Positions 51,226-58,008 of a stretch of DNA of 58,008 nt are shown here, in pieces. Position numbers and translations under genes: made by a program. Under the pieces are notes generated by a model. That model did no database searches. It was given only the letters and a program-made list of their open reading frames with translations, and had not been told where the DNA came from. The DNA is taken from IMG/VR virus record IMGVR_UViG_3300029923_000022, positions 1 through 58,008 of that record; one strand, 5' to 3'. This DNA is from a virus. Every line of letters starts with the position of its first letter. Position 1 is the first letter of the stretch.

Positions 51226-52518
51226 TAAATATGAGGTGCGTTATACAGTAATGTATAATTGAAAACTCTGTGAACTGCTGGGAGTCCCTAAGAGCTTAAT
51301 ATACTACAACGTGATCTGTAAAGATGAGCGTGAATGTGGTCGAAAGACAGAAAGAAATATTAAGATAAGGTATGGTGAGAATCCTAACTCTTATAAACAA
51401 TGGGTAATCATAGCAGCCAAGCTGCCAATTATAATAAAAGATGATATATCACTAACTTTATATTTATTAAGAGGTGATATTAATGAAAATTATTAGTTTT
51501 TTAAATAAAGAAGACGAAATGCCTATATATTGGTATAAATTAAACTGTGATAATATTAAGGATAATTTATATGAAATATCAGAAACATCTGAAATTAGAT
51601 CTGCTAAAACAAAGAAAATATTAAAACAAAGAAATCATAAATCTAGAAGTAGTAGTTATAAAGACATAGCATTAAGTACAAATATTATTAAAGGTAAAAG
51701 TTTTTTAGTTCATAGATTAGTAGCTAAAACTTTCATTCCTAATCCATACAATAAACCTGAAGTAAATCATAAAAATTATGATACAAAGAAAAACTATTGT
51801 GATAATTTAGAATGGATGACACATAAAGAAAATGTAGAATATTCTAAAAATAATATAAAAAGAGGAGAAGATAATATAAATTCATCTTTAACAAATGATC
51901 AGGTTTATAAAATATGTAATATGCTACAAGAAAATAAATCTTATAGTGAAATATTATTTAATATAGGAATGGAAGATAGTGATAATAATAGAGATACTGT
52001 AGGTAATATTAAACGAGGTATAACTTATAAAAATATATCTAAACAATTTAACTTATCTAATGCTAATGCAAAATCTTCTAAATATGATATAAATACAATT
52101 AGAGATATATGTAGATATATATTTAATGGATATGACTATATAAAAATAGCAGAATTAATAAATGAGGATATTTCAGATATAAATAAAAAGAAATCATTTT
52201 ATGAATTTATTCGTCTTATTAAAAATAGAAAAAATTATAAAGATATATCATCTGAATATAATTGGTAGAAGGTTCAACGACTATCGAAAGCTATAAATCC
52301 ATAAGAACTATTAATTTAGCAGGGTTGAAAATAAGGTATAGTAATGTATACACGAAGTGAGTAGAGTACACTAGAAGTCTAGTGGAAGTGCAGAGCGTCC
52401 TAGTAAAATAGGATGAAGATATAGTCTCTTCTTCGTATGAAAGTACGAGCATTCTAAATAAATGATATATAGTGAGAGTATAATATTCATTATACAACGA
52501 CTATATAGTAAGATTAAG
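51226..52518 (+). mobile_element. Group I intron in the DNA polymerase gene
   Basis: 1293 bases between the two halves of polymerase motif B. Exon 1 ends in T and the intron in G, as group I splicing requires. Core-like elements are present: TGGGTAATCATAGCAGCCAA (51401-51420, P/P4-like), GGTTCAACGACTATCGAAAG (52271-52290, Q/R-like) and AAGATATAGTCTC (52416-52428, S/P7-like). Exon end AACGC can pair with GCGTT near 51238 as the P1 guide. The endonuclease gene 51483-52268 lies between the P and Q/R elements. Boundaries could shift by a base or so. Subgroup not assigned. Confidence 0.85.
51483..52268 (+). CDS. Intron-encoded HNH homing endonuclease with N-terminal tag-like peptide, 261 aa
   Basis: ATG 51483 with AAGAGGTG upstream. 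NUMOD4-like start (IYWYKLNCDNIKDNLYEISET), then an HNH motif: VHRLVAKTFIPNPYNKPEVN, then HKNYDTKKNYCDNLEWMT, as in I-HmuI-type enzymes. The C-terminal part (about 135-250) is helical, probably DNA binding. The first 12 residues, MKIISFLNKEDE, are a copy of the tag-like peptide set before a natural-looking start (MPIYWYKL). The enzyme would cut intronless alleles at the polymerase motif B site and copy the intron. Confidence 0.88.
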   Translation: MKIISFLNKEDEMPIYWYKLNCDNIKDNLYEISETSEIRSAKTKKILKQRNHKSRSSSYKDIALSTNIIKGKSFLVHRLVAKTFIPNPYNKPEVNHKNYDTKKNYCDNLEWMTHKENVEYSKNNIKRGEDNINSSLTNDQVYKICNMLQENKSYSEILFNIGMEDSDNNRDTVGNIKRGITYKNISKQFNLSNANAKSSKYDINTIRDICRYIFNGYDYIKIAELINEDISDINKKKSFYEFIRLIKNRKNYKDISSEYNW

Positions 52519-54192
52519 TTATATGGATCAATTGGTCAAGTATCTTGCTTATATTATAATGTTAATATTGCATCATCTGTTACAGTTCAAGGTAGATCAT
52601 GTATATCAACAGCAATGCTTCAATTTGAAATGTTTCTAGCAAATAATTCTAATTTTGGATCTCTTAATGAAGTAATTACATTTATAGATAATATAGTTAC
52701 TGAAAAAAGAGAATATTCTGATAGATTAATATTAGATAATGATATAACTATGACTGAAAGTTTTAATAAGGTAATGATGACTTGTGGATTTGATTATATA
52801 CCATCAGAGGAAGATCTATTAATAGTATGGGAAATATTTGGTAGATTAAAACAAGAAGACTGGAATAGATTATATTATAAGAATAATCTATATGATTTTG
52901 TAAATAATAGATCTATGACAAATGCATTAATTTATATATTAACAGAATTACATGAACCATTCTTAGATCCAAATGATGTACCATCAGAAATAAAAGTAGA
53001 GTTAGATGAATTTTTATCATTTCTAAAAGAATACGTTTATTATTCATATCAGATAATAGATAGATTAGATAAAGCAGAAAATATGATAAGAAAAGTAGTA
53101 GCTCTAGGAGATACTGATTCAAATATAGTTTCATTAGATGCATGGTATAGATTTACATTAGATAAAGTAGTGGACATACCAATGGCTATTAAAAAGAAAA
53201 AATTAAAAGCAATTTCTTTTTTAGAAACTGATGAATTCGGAGATTCTGATAAATTAAAAGTAATAGATTTTGTTGAAGATGATAGAGATTATGATTTTAA
53301 GAATGATGAGATTATAAGTATTCATAAAAGTATGAATGTATTAAGTATTATCCCTCAAGAAGGAGTAAGATATTCTATAATAAATATTATGGCATATTGT
53401 CTATATAAATTAATTAATGACTACATGTGTAAATATACACAGAATTCTAATTCATATGATCCAAAGAAAAAATGTTTACTTATTATGAAAAACGAATATT
53501 TATTTAAACGTGTATTATTAACCCTTGCTAAGAAGAATTATGCAACAATTCAAGAATTACAAGAAGGTAAATTCTTAAATGGATTATTAGATATAAAAGG
53601 ATTGCCTATAGCTAAAACTACATTAAATATTAAGACTCAAGAAAAGCTACAAGAGATTTTATTTGAAGATGTATTAAATTCAGATGAGATAGATCAATTA
53701 AGAGTTTTAAAAGATTTAGCTAAAGTAGAGAAAGAAATATTTGATTCTTTATTAAGTAAGAATAAAGAATATTATAAACCATTAACTATAAAGTCTATGA
53801 ATAGTTATGATGATCCATTTAGATTAAGTGGAATAAAAGCAAGTTATGTTTGGAATGTATTAAGATATGATAATATAGCAGCTATTGATTTAGAAGTTAG
53901 AAATAATATAGATGTTATAAAAGTTGATATAACTCAAAAGAATGTAGAAAAGATAAAAGAATTATATCCAGATGTTTATGATAAAATAATACCATTACTT
54001 AAAGAAAAACCTTTTATAAAAGGAATAACAGCAATGGCAGTCCCAAAGAATAGCGAGTTACCAGATTGGACATTAGAGTTTATAGATTATCCAACAATAA
54101 TAAATGATAATCTTAAGAACTTTCCATTAGAGTCTATTGGATTATGTAAAATGAATGATACAAATAATTATAGTAATATATTAAAACTATAA
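52519..54192 (+). CDS. Family B DNA polymerase, C-terminal half, exon 2
   Basis: 557 residues after the splice junction (697 in total with exon 1). It opens with LYGSIGQ, completing motif B. Motif C is GDTDS at whole-protein residues 337-341, the two catalytic aspartates being 338 and 340. The thumb region follows. About 30 residues past motif C a linker holds KAISFLETDE and KVIDFVEDD, copies of the tag-like peptide. A 65-bp stretch at 53478-53542 (LIMKNEYLFKR) recurs in the gene at 54569. An ATG at 52462 gives an apparent separate frame, but that part lies in the intron. Terminator follows at 54198. Confidence 0.85.
   Translation, partial: LYGSIGQVSCLYYNVNIASSVTVQGRSCISTAMLQFEMFLANNSNFGSLNEVITFIDNIVTEKREYSDRLILDNDITMTESFNKVMMTCGFDYIPSEEDLLIVWEIFGRLKQEDWNRLYYKNNLYDFVNNRSMTNALIYILTELHEPFLDPNDVPSEIKVELDEFLSFLKEYVYYSYQIIDRLDKAENMIRKVVALGDTDSNIVSLDAWYRFTLDKVVDIPMAIKKKKLKAISFLETDEFGDSDKLKVIDFVEDDRDYDFKNDEIISIHKSMNVLSIIPQEGVRYSIINIMAYCLYKLINDYMCKYTQNSNSYDPKKKCLLIMKNEYLFKRVLLTLAKKNYATIQELQEGKFLNGLLDIKGLPIAKTTLNIKTQEKLQEILFEDVLNSDEIDQLRVLKDLAKVEKEIFDSLLSKNKEYYKPLTIKSMNSYDDPFRLSGIKASYVWNVLRYDNIAAIDLEVRNNIDVIKVDITQKNVEKIKELYPDVYDKIIPLLKEKPFIKGITAMAVPKNSELPDWTLEFIDYPTIINDNLKNFPLESIGLCKMNDTNNYSNILKL
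53478..53542 (+). repeat. Polymerase segment duplicated 1.2 kb downstream
   Basis: This segment matches 54721-54785 at 54 of 65 positions by my count and in the same reading frame (LIMKNEYLFKRV versus LIMKDEFLFKRV, then KKN). Confidence 0.75.
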
Positions 54193-54197
54193 AAAAT

Positions 54198-54228
54198 AAA
54201 GCTGAGATTAATTTCTCAGCTTTAATTA
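54198..54228 (+). terminator. Rho-independent terminator
   Basis: AAAGCTGAGA / TCTCAGCTTT arms with a 6-base loop, followed by TTTAATTAT. It ends the polymerase C-terminal gene. Confidence 0.85.
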
Positions 54229-54325
54229 TGCTATTATAAAAAGTTTTTTATAAATATAAACAATCCTTCTAGGAACATAGAAAAAGTATTTCTATTTTAA
54301 CATTATAATAGGGGGGTGATATTTT

Positions 54326-54487
54326 ATGAAAGATAAAATAGATGATACTGAATGTCCAAAATGCAAATCTACCAATACTGAAACTATAGATATATTATAT
54401 AATGAAGAACTTAGACATTGTAAAGAATGCGGCTCTAAATACCAAGTACGCTATATACGTGTTGCCTATTGTACTAAGTTACTATAG
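54326..54487 (+). CDS. Small zinc-ribbon protein, 53 aa
   Basis: ATG 54326 to TAG 54485-54487 with a very strong AGGGGGGTG site. CPKC (residues 10-13) and CKEC (34-37) form a classical zinc ribbon of two CxxC pairs. It lies between the polymerase half and the RNA polymerase beta' half. Probably nucleic-acid binding; similar small zinc ribbons are near the other RNA polymerase gene. Confidence 0.72.
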   Translation: MKDKIDDTECPKCKSTNTETIDILYNEELRHCKECGSKYQVRYIRVAYCTKLL

Positions 54488-54510
54488 TACAGTAACTACT
54501 AATATTATTT

Positions 54511-54538
54511 CTAATTATATATTATTATATTGTAAGAA
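54511..54538 (+). promoter_or_regulatory. AT-rich promoter-like element
   Basis: CTAATTATATATTATTATAT matches the repeated element (18195, 18878) in its first half; about 30 bases before the 54569 start codon. Confidence 0.5.
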
Positions 54539-54568
54539 TTAATGTATAATTAATGAAAGGAGATAAAT

Positions 54569-54838
54569 ATGATAATAGGAATCAGCGGTGCTGGTAGAAC
54601 AGGTATGCTAATAAATAAATTATTAAAAGAATCCTATATAGATCCTAATGTACAAAAACAATTAATAGATGGAGCTGAGGAATCAGTATGTTTAGCGGAT
54701 GAGGCTGAAGAAGAATATTCACTTATTATGAAAGATGAATTTTTATTTAAACGTGTAGTATCGACTGATACTAAGAAGAATCATGTAATAACTAAAGAAG
54801 ATAAAGTTTTATATAATAATGATATTAATATAAAATAG
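54569..54838 (+). CDS. Small protein with a copied DNA polymerase segment, 89 aa
   Basis: ATG 54569 with AAGGAGAT upstream. Residues 1-45 (MIIGISGAGRTGMLINKLL and an acidic part) are unassigned; GISGAGRTG looks like the glycine-rich start of a nucleotide-binding fold, but no such domain follows. Residues about 50-75 (YSLIMKDEFLFKRV, TKKNHVIT) match a segment of the DNA polymerase encoded 1.2 kb upstream, at DNA level too. So it is a mosaic or recently rebuilt gene. Lies 21 bp before the RNA polymerase beta' gene. Confidence 0.65.
   Translation: MIIGISGAGRTGMLINKLLKESYIDPNVQKQLIDGAEESVCLADEAEEEYSLIMKDEFLFKRVVSTDTKKNHVITKEDKVLYNNDINIK
54721..54785 (+). repeat. Second copy of the polymerase segment
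   Basis: Copy of 53478-53542 in the same frame, here within the 89-residue gene. Confidence 0.75.
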
Positions 54839-54859
54839 ACTAAAAGAGGAGCGTTTTAA

Positions 54860-56926
54860 ATGTTAGAAAATCTTAATAACTATGGTCCTTATGCAGAATT
54901 GGTAAAGAATAAAAAGATGAAAGTTTATACAAAGGATTTTAATAAAGATAATATAGATAATCACTTCTTTTGGATATTAAATATATTTAGAGATGGGATT
55001 GAAACTGATGAAGTTCAAAAAGCTTTTGTAAATGTTGAATTTAATAATGCTGTAAATATAGATTTAACTTTACAAGATTTACTCTTTAATGTACTTATGT
55101 GGGATATAATAGTTAAATCAGATATGATAATAGAACCAAAGCATTTATTCTTTGGAAAATCTATAACACAAAATAGTATTAAGAAATATGTTGATGTATA
55201 TTTCTTAGAAGAGAAAAGAAAATCTACATCTAATATAAAACTAAATAACATGATAGATGATATGATGTTTAAATGGTGTTATATAGATGAGTTTAACGGC
55301 TATCTATCAAATACAATAAATTTAGAAGACTTCATTAAACTAATGAAAGAGAATAGTGAATTCAATAGATTAATACATGCAGATTTAACTGGTACTCCAG
55401 TTGAAGAAGTAAAAGCAGTAGGAATGGAATATGCTAATAAGATGATAGATATAATACAAAAATCAGATCATTGTTTAGCAGATTTCTTTAATGCTGGCGA
55501 AGGTGTAAATCCAAAACAATTTAAAGAAGTAGCAATCAATATAGGAACTAAACCAGATGGTAGAGGTGGGGTATATCCTACATTGATAAATACGAACTTT
55601 TTAACTGGTGGAGTAAATGATACATTATCATTCTTTATAGAAGAGTCTGGTGGTAGAGTTGCACAGATTATAGTAGAAGGTAATGTAGGTATTTCAGGAT
55701 ACTTTGCAAGATTGTTAGGACTTAATAATATAGATACTATAATGTATCCAGATCATAATTATGTGTGCGATACTAAGAATTTTGAAGAAATATTTATAAC
55801 TAATGCAATAGTGCAGTCTAAATTTGAAAATAGATATTATAGACTTAGTCCTAATGGACAAGAATATCTATTGAAAAATACTACCAAAGATCTAGTTGGA
55901 AAGAAAATATATCTACGTTCCCCAATGACTTGTGCTTCACATGCTTCAGGTCATGGGATATGTTATAGATGTTATGGAGATTTAGCATATACAAATAATG
56001 ATATCAATATAGGAAAAATAGCAGCAGAAGAAGTATCTTCTACACTTACTGGAAGAATGCTTCAAGCTAAACATCTATTAGAATCTGCAGTAAAAGTATT
56101 TAAGTGGCCAGCTGAATTTAATAGATTCTTTGATTTAGATTATGATATTATAAAAGTAACTTCAGACGATTCTGTAAACTTAAATAATTATAAATTATTA
56201 ATAGATAATATTAGTTTGCAAAGTGAATATGAAGATGTAGAATATAATGAATACGTTACTAAATTTGAAGTATTATCACCTACTGGTGAAATATTTAATA
56301 TCCATACTCAAGATGCTGATGAACTTTATATAACATCTGAGTTGAATACAATAATAAGAGATAAAGCTACTGAGATAGATGGAAAGGTAGCAGTAGATTT
56401 TAAAGATTTATATGAAGCTCCATTGTTTATATTAGAGATTCAGAATTATGATCTATCAGCTACATTAAAAGCAATAAAAGATATTATTGATAAAACCGAT
56501 ATAACAAACAACTTAAACAGAAATGATATCCTACAACGATTAGTAGAGACGTTTATAGAGGGTGGAATCAATGTAATGTCCATTCATGGTGAAGTAATAT
56601 TAAGTAATCAATTAAGAAATGTAGATAATATATTAGAAAAGCCAGAATGGAAATATCCAAATGAACCATACAATCTATTGACATTAAAACAATCACTATC
56701 AAATAATCCATCTATTATAGTATCATTATCATATGAAGGATTATCGAAAATGTTATATAATCCTTTGACTTATAGAAAGAACAAACCTTCCTTTATGGAT
56801 TTATTCTTCATGAAACGCCCCTCAGCCTATCTATCTGGTAAGGATGCGGTTAAAAAATATAAAGATGATGGATATATAGAAAAAGATAATAAGAAAGTTA
56901 TAAGATTTGTAGAAGATCCTAAATAA
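54860..56926 (+). CDS. RNA polymerase beta' subunit, C-terminal half
   Basis: 688 residues. EESGGRVAQIIVEGNVGISGYFARLL corresponds to the RpoC bridge-helix and trigger-loop region. LRSPMTCASHASGHG, then CYRCYGDLA, matches the C-terminal zinc site; C358, C368 and C371 are visible. IGKIAAEEVSSTLTGRMLQAKH matches the RpoC segment EAVGIIAAQSIGEPGTQL. The catalytic NADFDGD aspartates belong to the N-terminal half, which is not in this window. The C-terminus ends KKVIRFVEDPK, a copy of the tag-like peptide. ATG 54860 with AGAGGAG upstream. Split beta' is known in phiKZ/AR9-type phages. Confidence 0.88.
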   Translation: MLENLNNYGPYAELVKNKKMKVYTKDFNKDNIDNHFFWILNIFRDGIETDEVQKAFVNVEFNNAVNIDLTLQDLLFNVLMWDIIVKSDMIIEPKHLFFGKSITQNSIKKYVDVYFLEEKRKSTSNIKLNNMIDDMMFKWCYIDEFNGYLSNTINLEDFIKLMKENSEFNRLIHADLTGTPVEEVKAVGMEYANKMIDIIQKSDHCLADFFNAGEGVNPKQFKEVAINIGTKPDGRGGVYPTLINTNFLTGGVNDTLSFFIEESGGRVAQIIVEGNVGISGYFARLLGLNNIDTIMYPDHNYVCDTKNFEEIFITNAIVQSKFENRYYRLSPNGQEYLLKNTTKDLVGKKIYLRSPMTCASHASGHGICYRCYGDLAYTNNDINIGKIAAEEVSSTLTGRMLQAKHLLESAVKVFKWPAEFNRFFDLDYDIIKVTSDDSVNLNNYKLLIDNISLQSEYEDVEYNEYVTKFEVLSPTGEIFNIHTQDADELYITSELNTIIRDKATEIDGKVAVDFKDLYEAPLFILEIQNYDLSATLKAIKDIIDKTDITNNLNRNDILQRLVETFIEGGINVMSIHGEVILSNQLRNVDNILEKPEWKYPNEPYNLLTLKQSLSNNPSIIVSLSYEGLSKMLYNPLTYRKNKPSFMDLFFMKRPSAYLSGKDAVKKYKDDGYIEKDNKKVIRFVEDPK

Positions 56927-56943
56927 CAATGAAGGTGAATTAA

Positions 56944-57771
56944 TTGGATAAAGAAGTAGAATATTCGATATATGGAGATTGGGAAATGATAGAGCGTAAT
57001 TCTGGAATTAAAAAATTTAATTCCATACTGGCTACTTATAAATGTAAAAGATGTGGGAATCTAAAAAATATGATTCCCTCTCAACTAATTCATTATAGAG
57101 TTGTTTGTGAAACTTGTAAAAATAAATTCTATAAAAATCATTATATAGGAATGACATTTGGTAAATTAAAAATAGTAGAATATTTGGGTTTGAAAGATAA
57201 ATATTATTATTATAAATGTATATGTTCTTGTAAAACAGATATATCGGATAGGGAATTTAGACTTTCTAATCTATTAAATGGCAATAGTGAATCATGTGGA
57301 TGCGAACAAAATAAACAAACTCATGGATTAACAAATACTAGAATATATAAAATATATAGAGGAATGATAAGAAGATGTTATAATTTAAATGAAAGTAACT
57401 ATGATAGATATGGTGGTAGAGGAATATTTATTTGTGATGAATGGCTAATAGAAGAGAATGATCAAGGTCTTAAGAACTTTTATAATTGGTCTATTAGGAA
57501 TGGATATAATGAAGATCTATCTATAGATAGAATTGATAATGATGGCCCATATGCACCATGGAATTGTAGGTGGACTACTGATAATGTACAAGCAAATAAT
57601 ACTAGTACAAATCATATTATAAATATTAATGGATATGATTATACTATATCACAGATTGCTTATAGATATTCTATAGAGTATAACTGGTTGTCAAATAAAA
57701 TAAACAAAGGAATATCTATAAATGAAATTATAAAAGATAAAAAAGAAAAACCTATACGTTTTATTGAATAA
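56944..57771 (+). CDS. Free-standing homing endonuclease with C-terminal tag-like peptide, 275 aa
   Basis: TTG start at 56944 with AAGGTGA upstream. Two cysteine clusters (CKRCG, CETC, then CICSC) in the N-terminal half suggest zinc fingers. The central HGLTNTRIYKIYRGMIRRCYN, then YDRYGGRGIFICDEW, IDRIDNDGPYAPWNCRW pattern is typical of AP2/HNH-type phage endonucleases. A NUMOD1-like helix-turn-helix (about 225-260) follows. The extreme C-terminus is KPIRFIE, a copy of the tag-like peptide. It lies 17 bp after the beta' gene; homing endonucleases often sit beside such conserved genes. Confidence 0.82.
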   Translation: MDKEVEYSIYGDWEMIERNSGIKKFNSILATYKCKRCGNLKNMIPSQLIHYRVVCETCKNKFYKNHYIGMTFGKLKIVEYLGLKDKYYYYKCICSCKTDISDREFRLSNLLNGNSESCGCEQNKQTHGLTNTRIYKIYRGMIRRCYNLNESNYDRYGGRGIFICDEWLIEENDQGLKNFYNWSIRNGYNEDLSIDRIDNDGPYAPWNCRWTTDNVQANNTSTNHIININGYDYTISQIAYRYSIEYNWLSNKINKGISINEIIKDKKEKPIRFIE

Positions 57772-57791
57772 AAATAGTAGAGGGTGATATT

Positions 57792-58008
57792 ATGGAATTT
57801 TTAATTATAGATGATGATAATAGCAAGATAGAAAAAGTATCTAAATATATGGGCAGTAATACTTTATATGCTGCCCGTTCTTTTAATAGTGCATTACAAA
57901 CTATATATGCCAGTATATGTACTAACATATATGATGGGGTTATATTAGATATGTCATTTCCTAGATTTGATAATGAACCATGGACTATAAAAAGTAATAT
58001 GGGACTTC
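57792..58008 (+). CDS. Receiver-domain-like protein, 3' end cut off by the window
   Basis: ATG 57792 with AGGGTGAT upstream; open to the window end. FLIIDDDNSKIEKV opens the protein with the acidic cluster of response-regulator receiver domains, and VILDMSF near residue 53 is in the place of the phosphorylated aspartate. Whether the conserved threonine and lysine follow cannot be seen. Phages also carry small receiver-like proteins without known partners. Function unknown. Confidence 0.55.
   Translation, partial: MEFLIIDDDNSKIEKVSKYMGSNTLYAARSFNSALQTIYASICTNIYDGVILDMSFPRFDNEPWTIKSNMGL

Noticed and set aside
52462-52518. ATG-initiated start of a separate gene for the polymerase C-terminal part
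   Set aside because: These codons lie in the intron end, have no suitable ribosome binding site, and the conserved motif B is only complete when exon 1 at 51225 is joined to 52519.
51226-52518. Intein instead of intron
   Set aside because: The frame has stop codons on both sides of the endonuclease gene, and there are no intein splicing motifs. RNA core elements of a group I intron are visible instead.
1-58008. tRNA genes, CRISPR arrays, integrase or attachment sites
   Set aside because: I looked for cloverleaf-like and repeat-spacer patterns and integrase motifs and found none; I cannot rule out a diverged tRNA without a covariance search.

Overview
The window is a very AT-rich (clearly below one third G+C) piece of a large tailed-phage genome. 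Hallmarks are a contractile-tail module (sheath, tube), a portal protein, a large terminase, a family B DNA polymerase, an NAD-dependent DNA ligase, a RecA-type recombinase, an SbcC/Rad50-type ATPase, a class II ribonucleotide reductase and a virus-encoded multisubunit RNA polymerase with split beta and beta' subunits. Base composition, strong AGGAGG-type ribosome binding sites and the protein families suggest a large virulent myovirus of a low-GC Bacillota host (Clostridium- or Bacillus-like). The host is an inference. No tRNA, CRISPR array, integrase or bacterial chromosomal gene was seen.

Layout: 1-20.0 kb (+) holds small early-type genes, RecA, the C-terminal half of RNA polymerase beta, DNA ligase, the N-terminal half of beta, small zinc-ribbon proteins, the SbcC-like ATPase and more small genes. 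20.0-21.0 kb (-) is one AT-hook/coiled-coil gene. 21.1-25.9 kb (+) has the N-terminal half of DNA polymerase (exonuclease plus motif A), a small companion gene and the portal. 26.0-45.6 kb (-) is the virion module: tail tube, sheath, several structural proteins, an RCC1-repeat protein, terminase and a series of fibre/adhesin genes with shuffled domains. 45.6-50.7 kb (-) has ribonucleotide reductase and small genes. 50.8-58.0 kb (+) has the C-terminal half of DNA polymerase, interrupted by a group I intron with an HNH endonuclease, then a zinc ribbon, a gene carrying a copied fragment of the polymerase, the C-terminal half of RNA polymerase beta', a second homing endonuclease and a truncated receiver-like gene. 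Most transcription units end in clear hairpin terminators.

The most unusual signal is a short peptide of the form [K/S/T]-x-[I/V]-[R/S/K/D]-F, usually followed by acidic residues (for example KVIRFVEDPK, SAIRFIEDD, KAISFLETDE, MKIISFLNKEDE, KPIRFIE). It sits at the extreme N-terminus, extreme C-terminus or in interdomain linkers of about a dozen otherwise unrelated proteins. These are both DNA polymerase halves, three RNA polymerase subunit pieces, DNA ligase, both homing endonucleases and several small proteins. I found none that looks tag-like in the virion proteins. It looks like a portable tag, for targeting to a replication/transcription compartment or for docking on a hub such as a sliding clamp. 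Other notable points are the split DNA polymerase with halves about 28 kb apart, an intron placed exactly in polymerase motif B, and a conserved AT-rich promoter-like element repeated on both strands.
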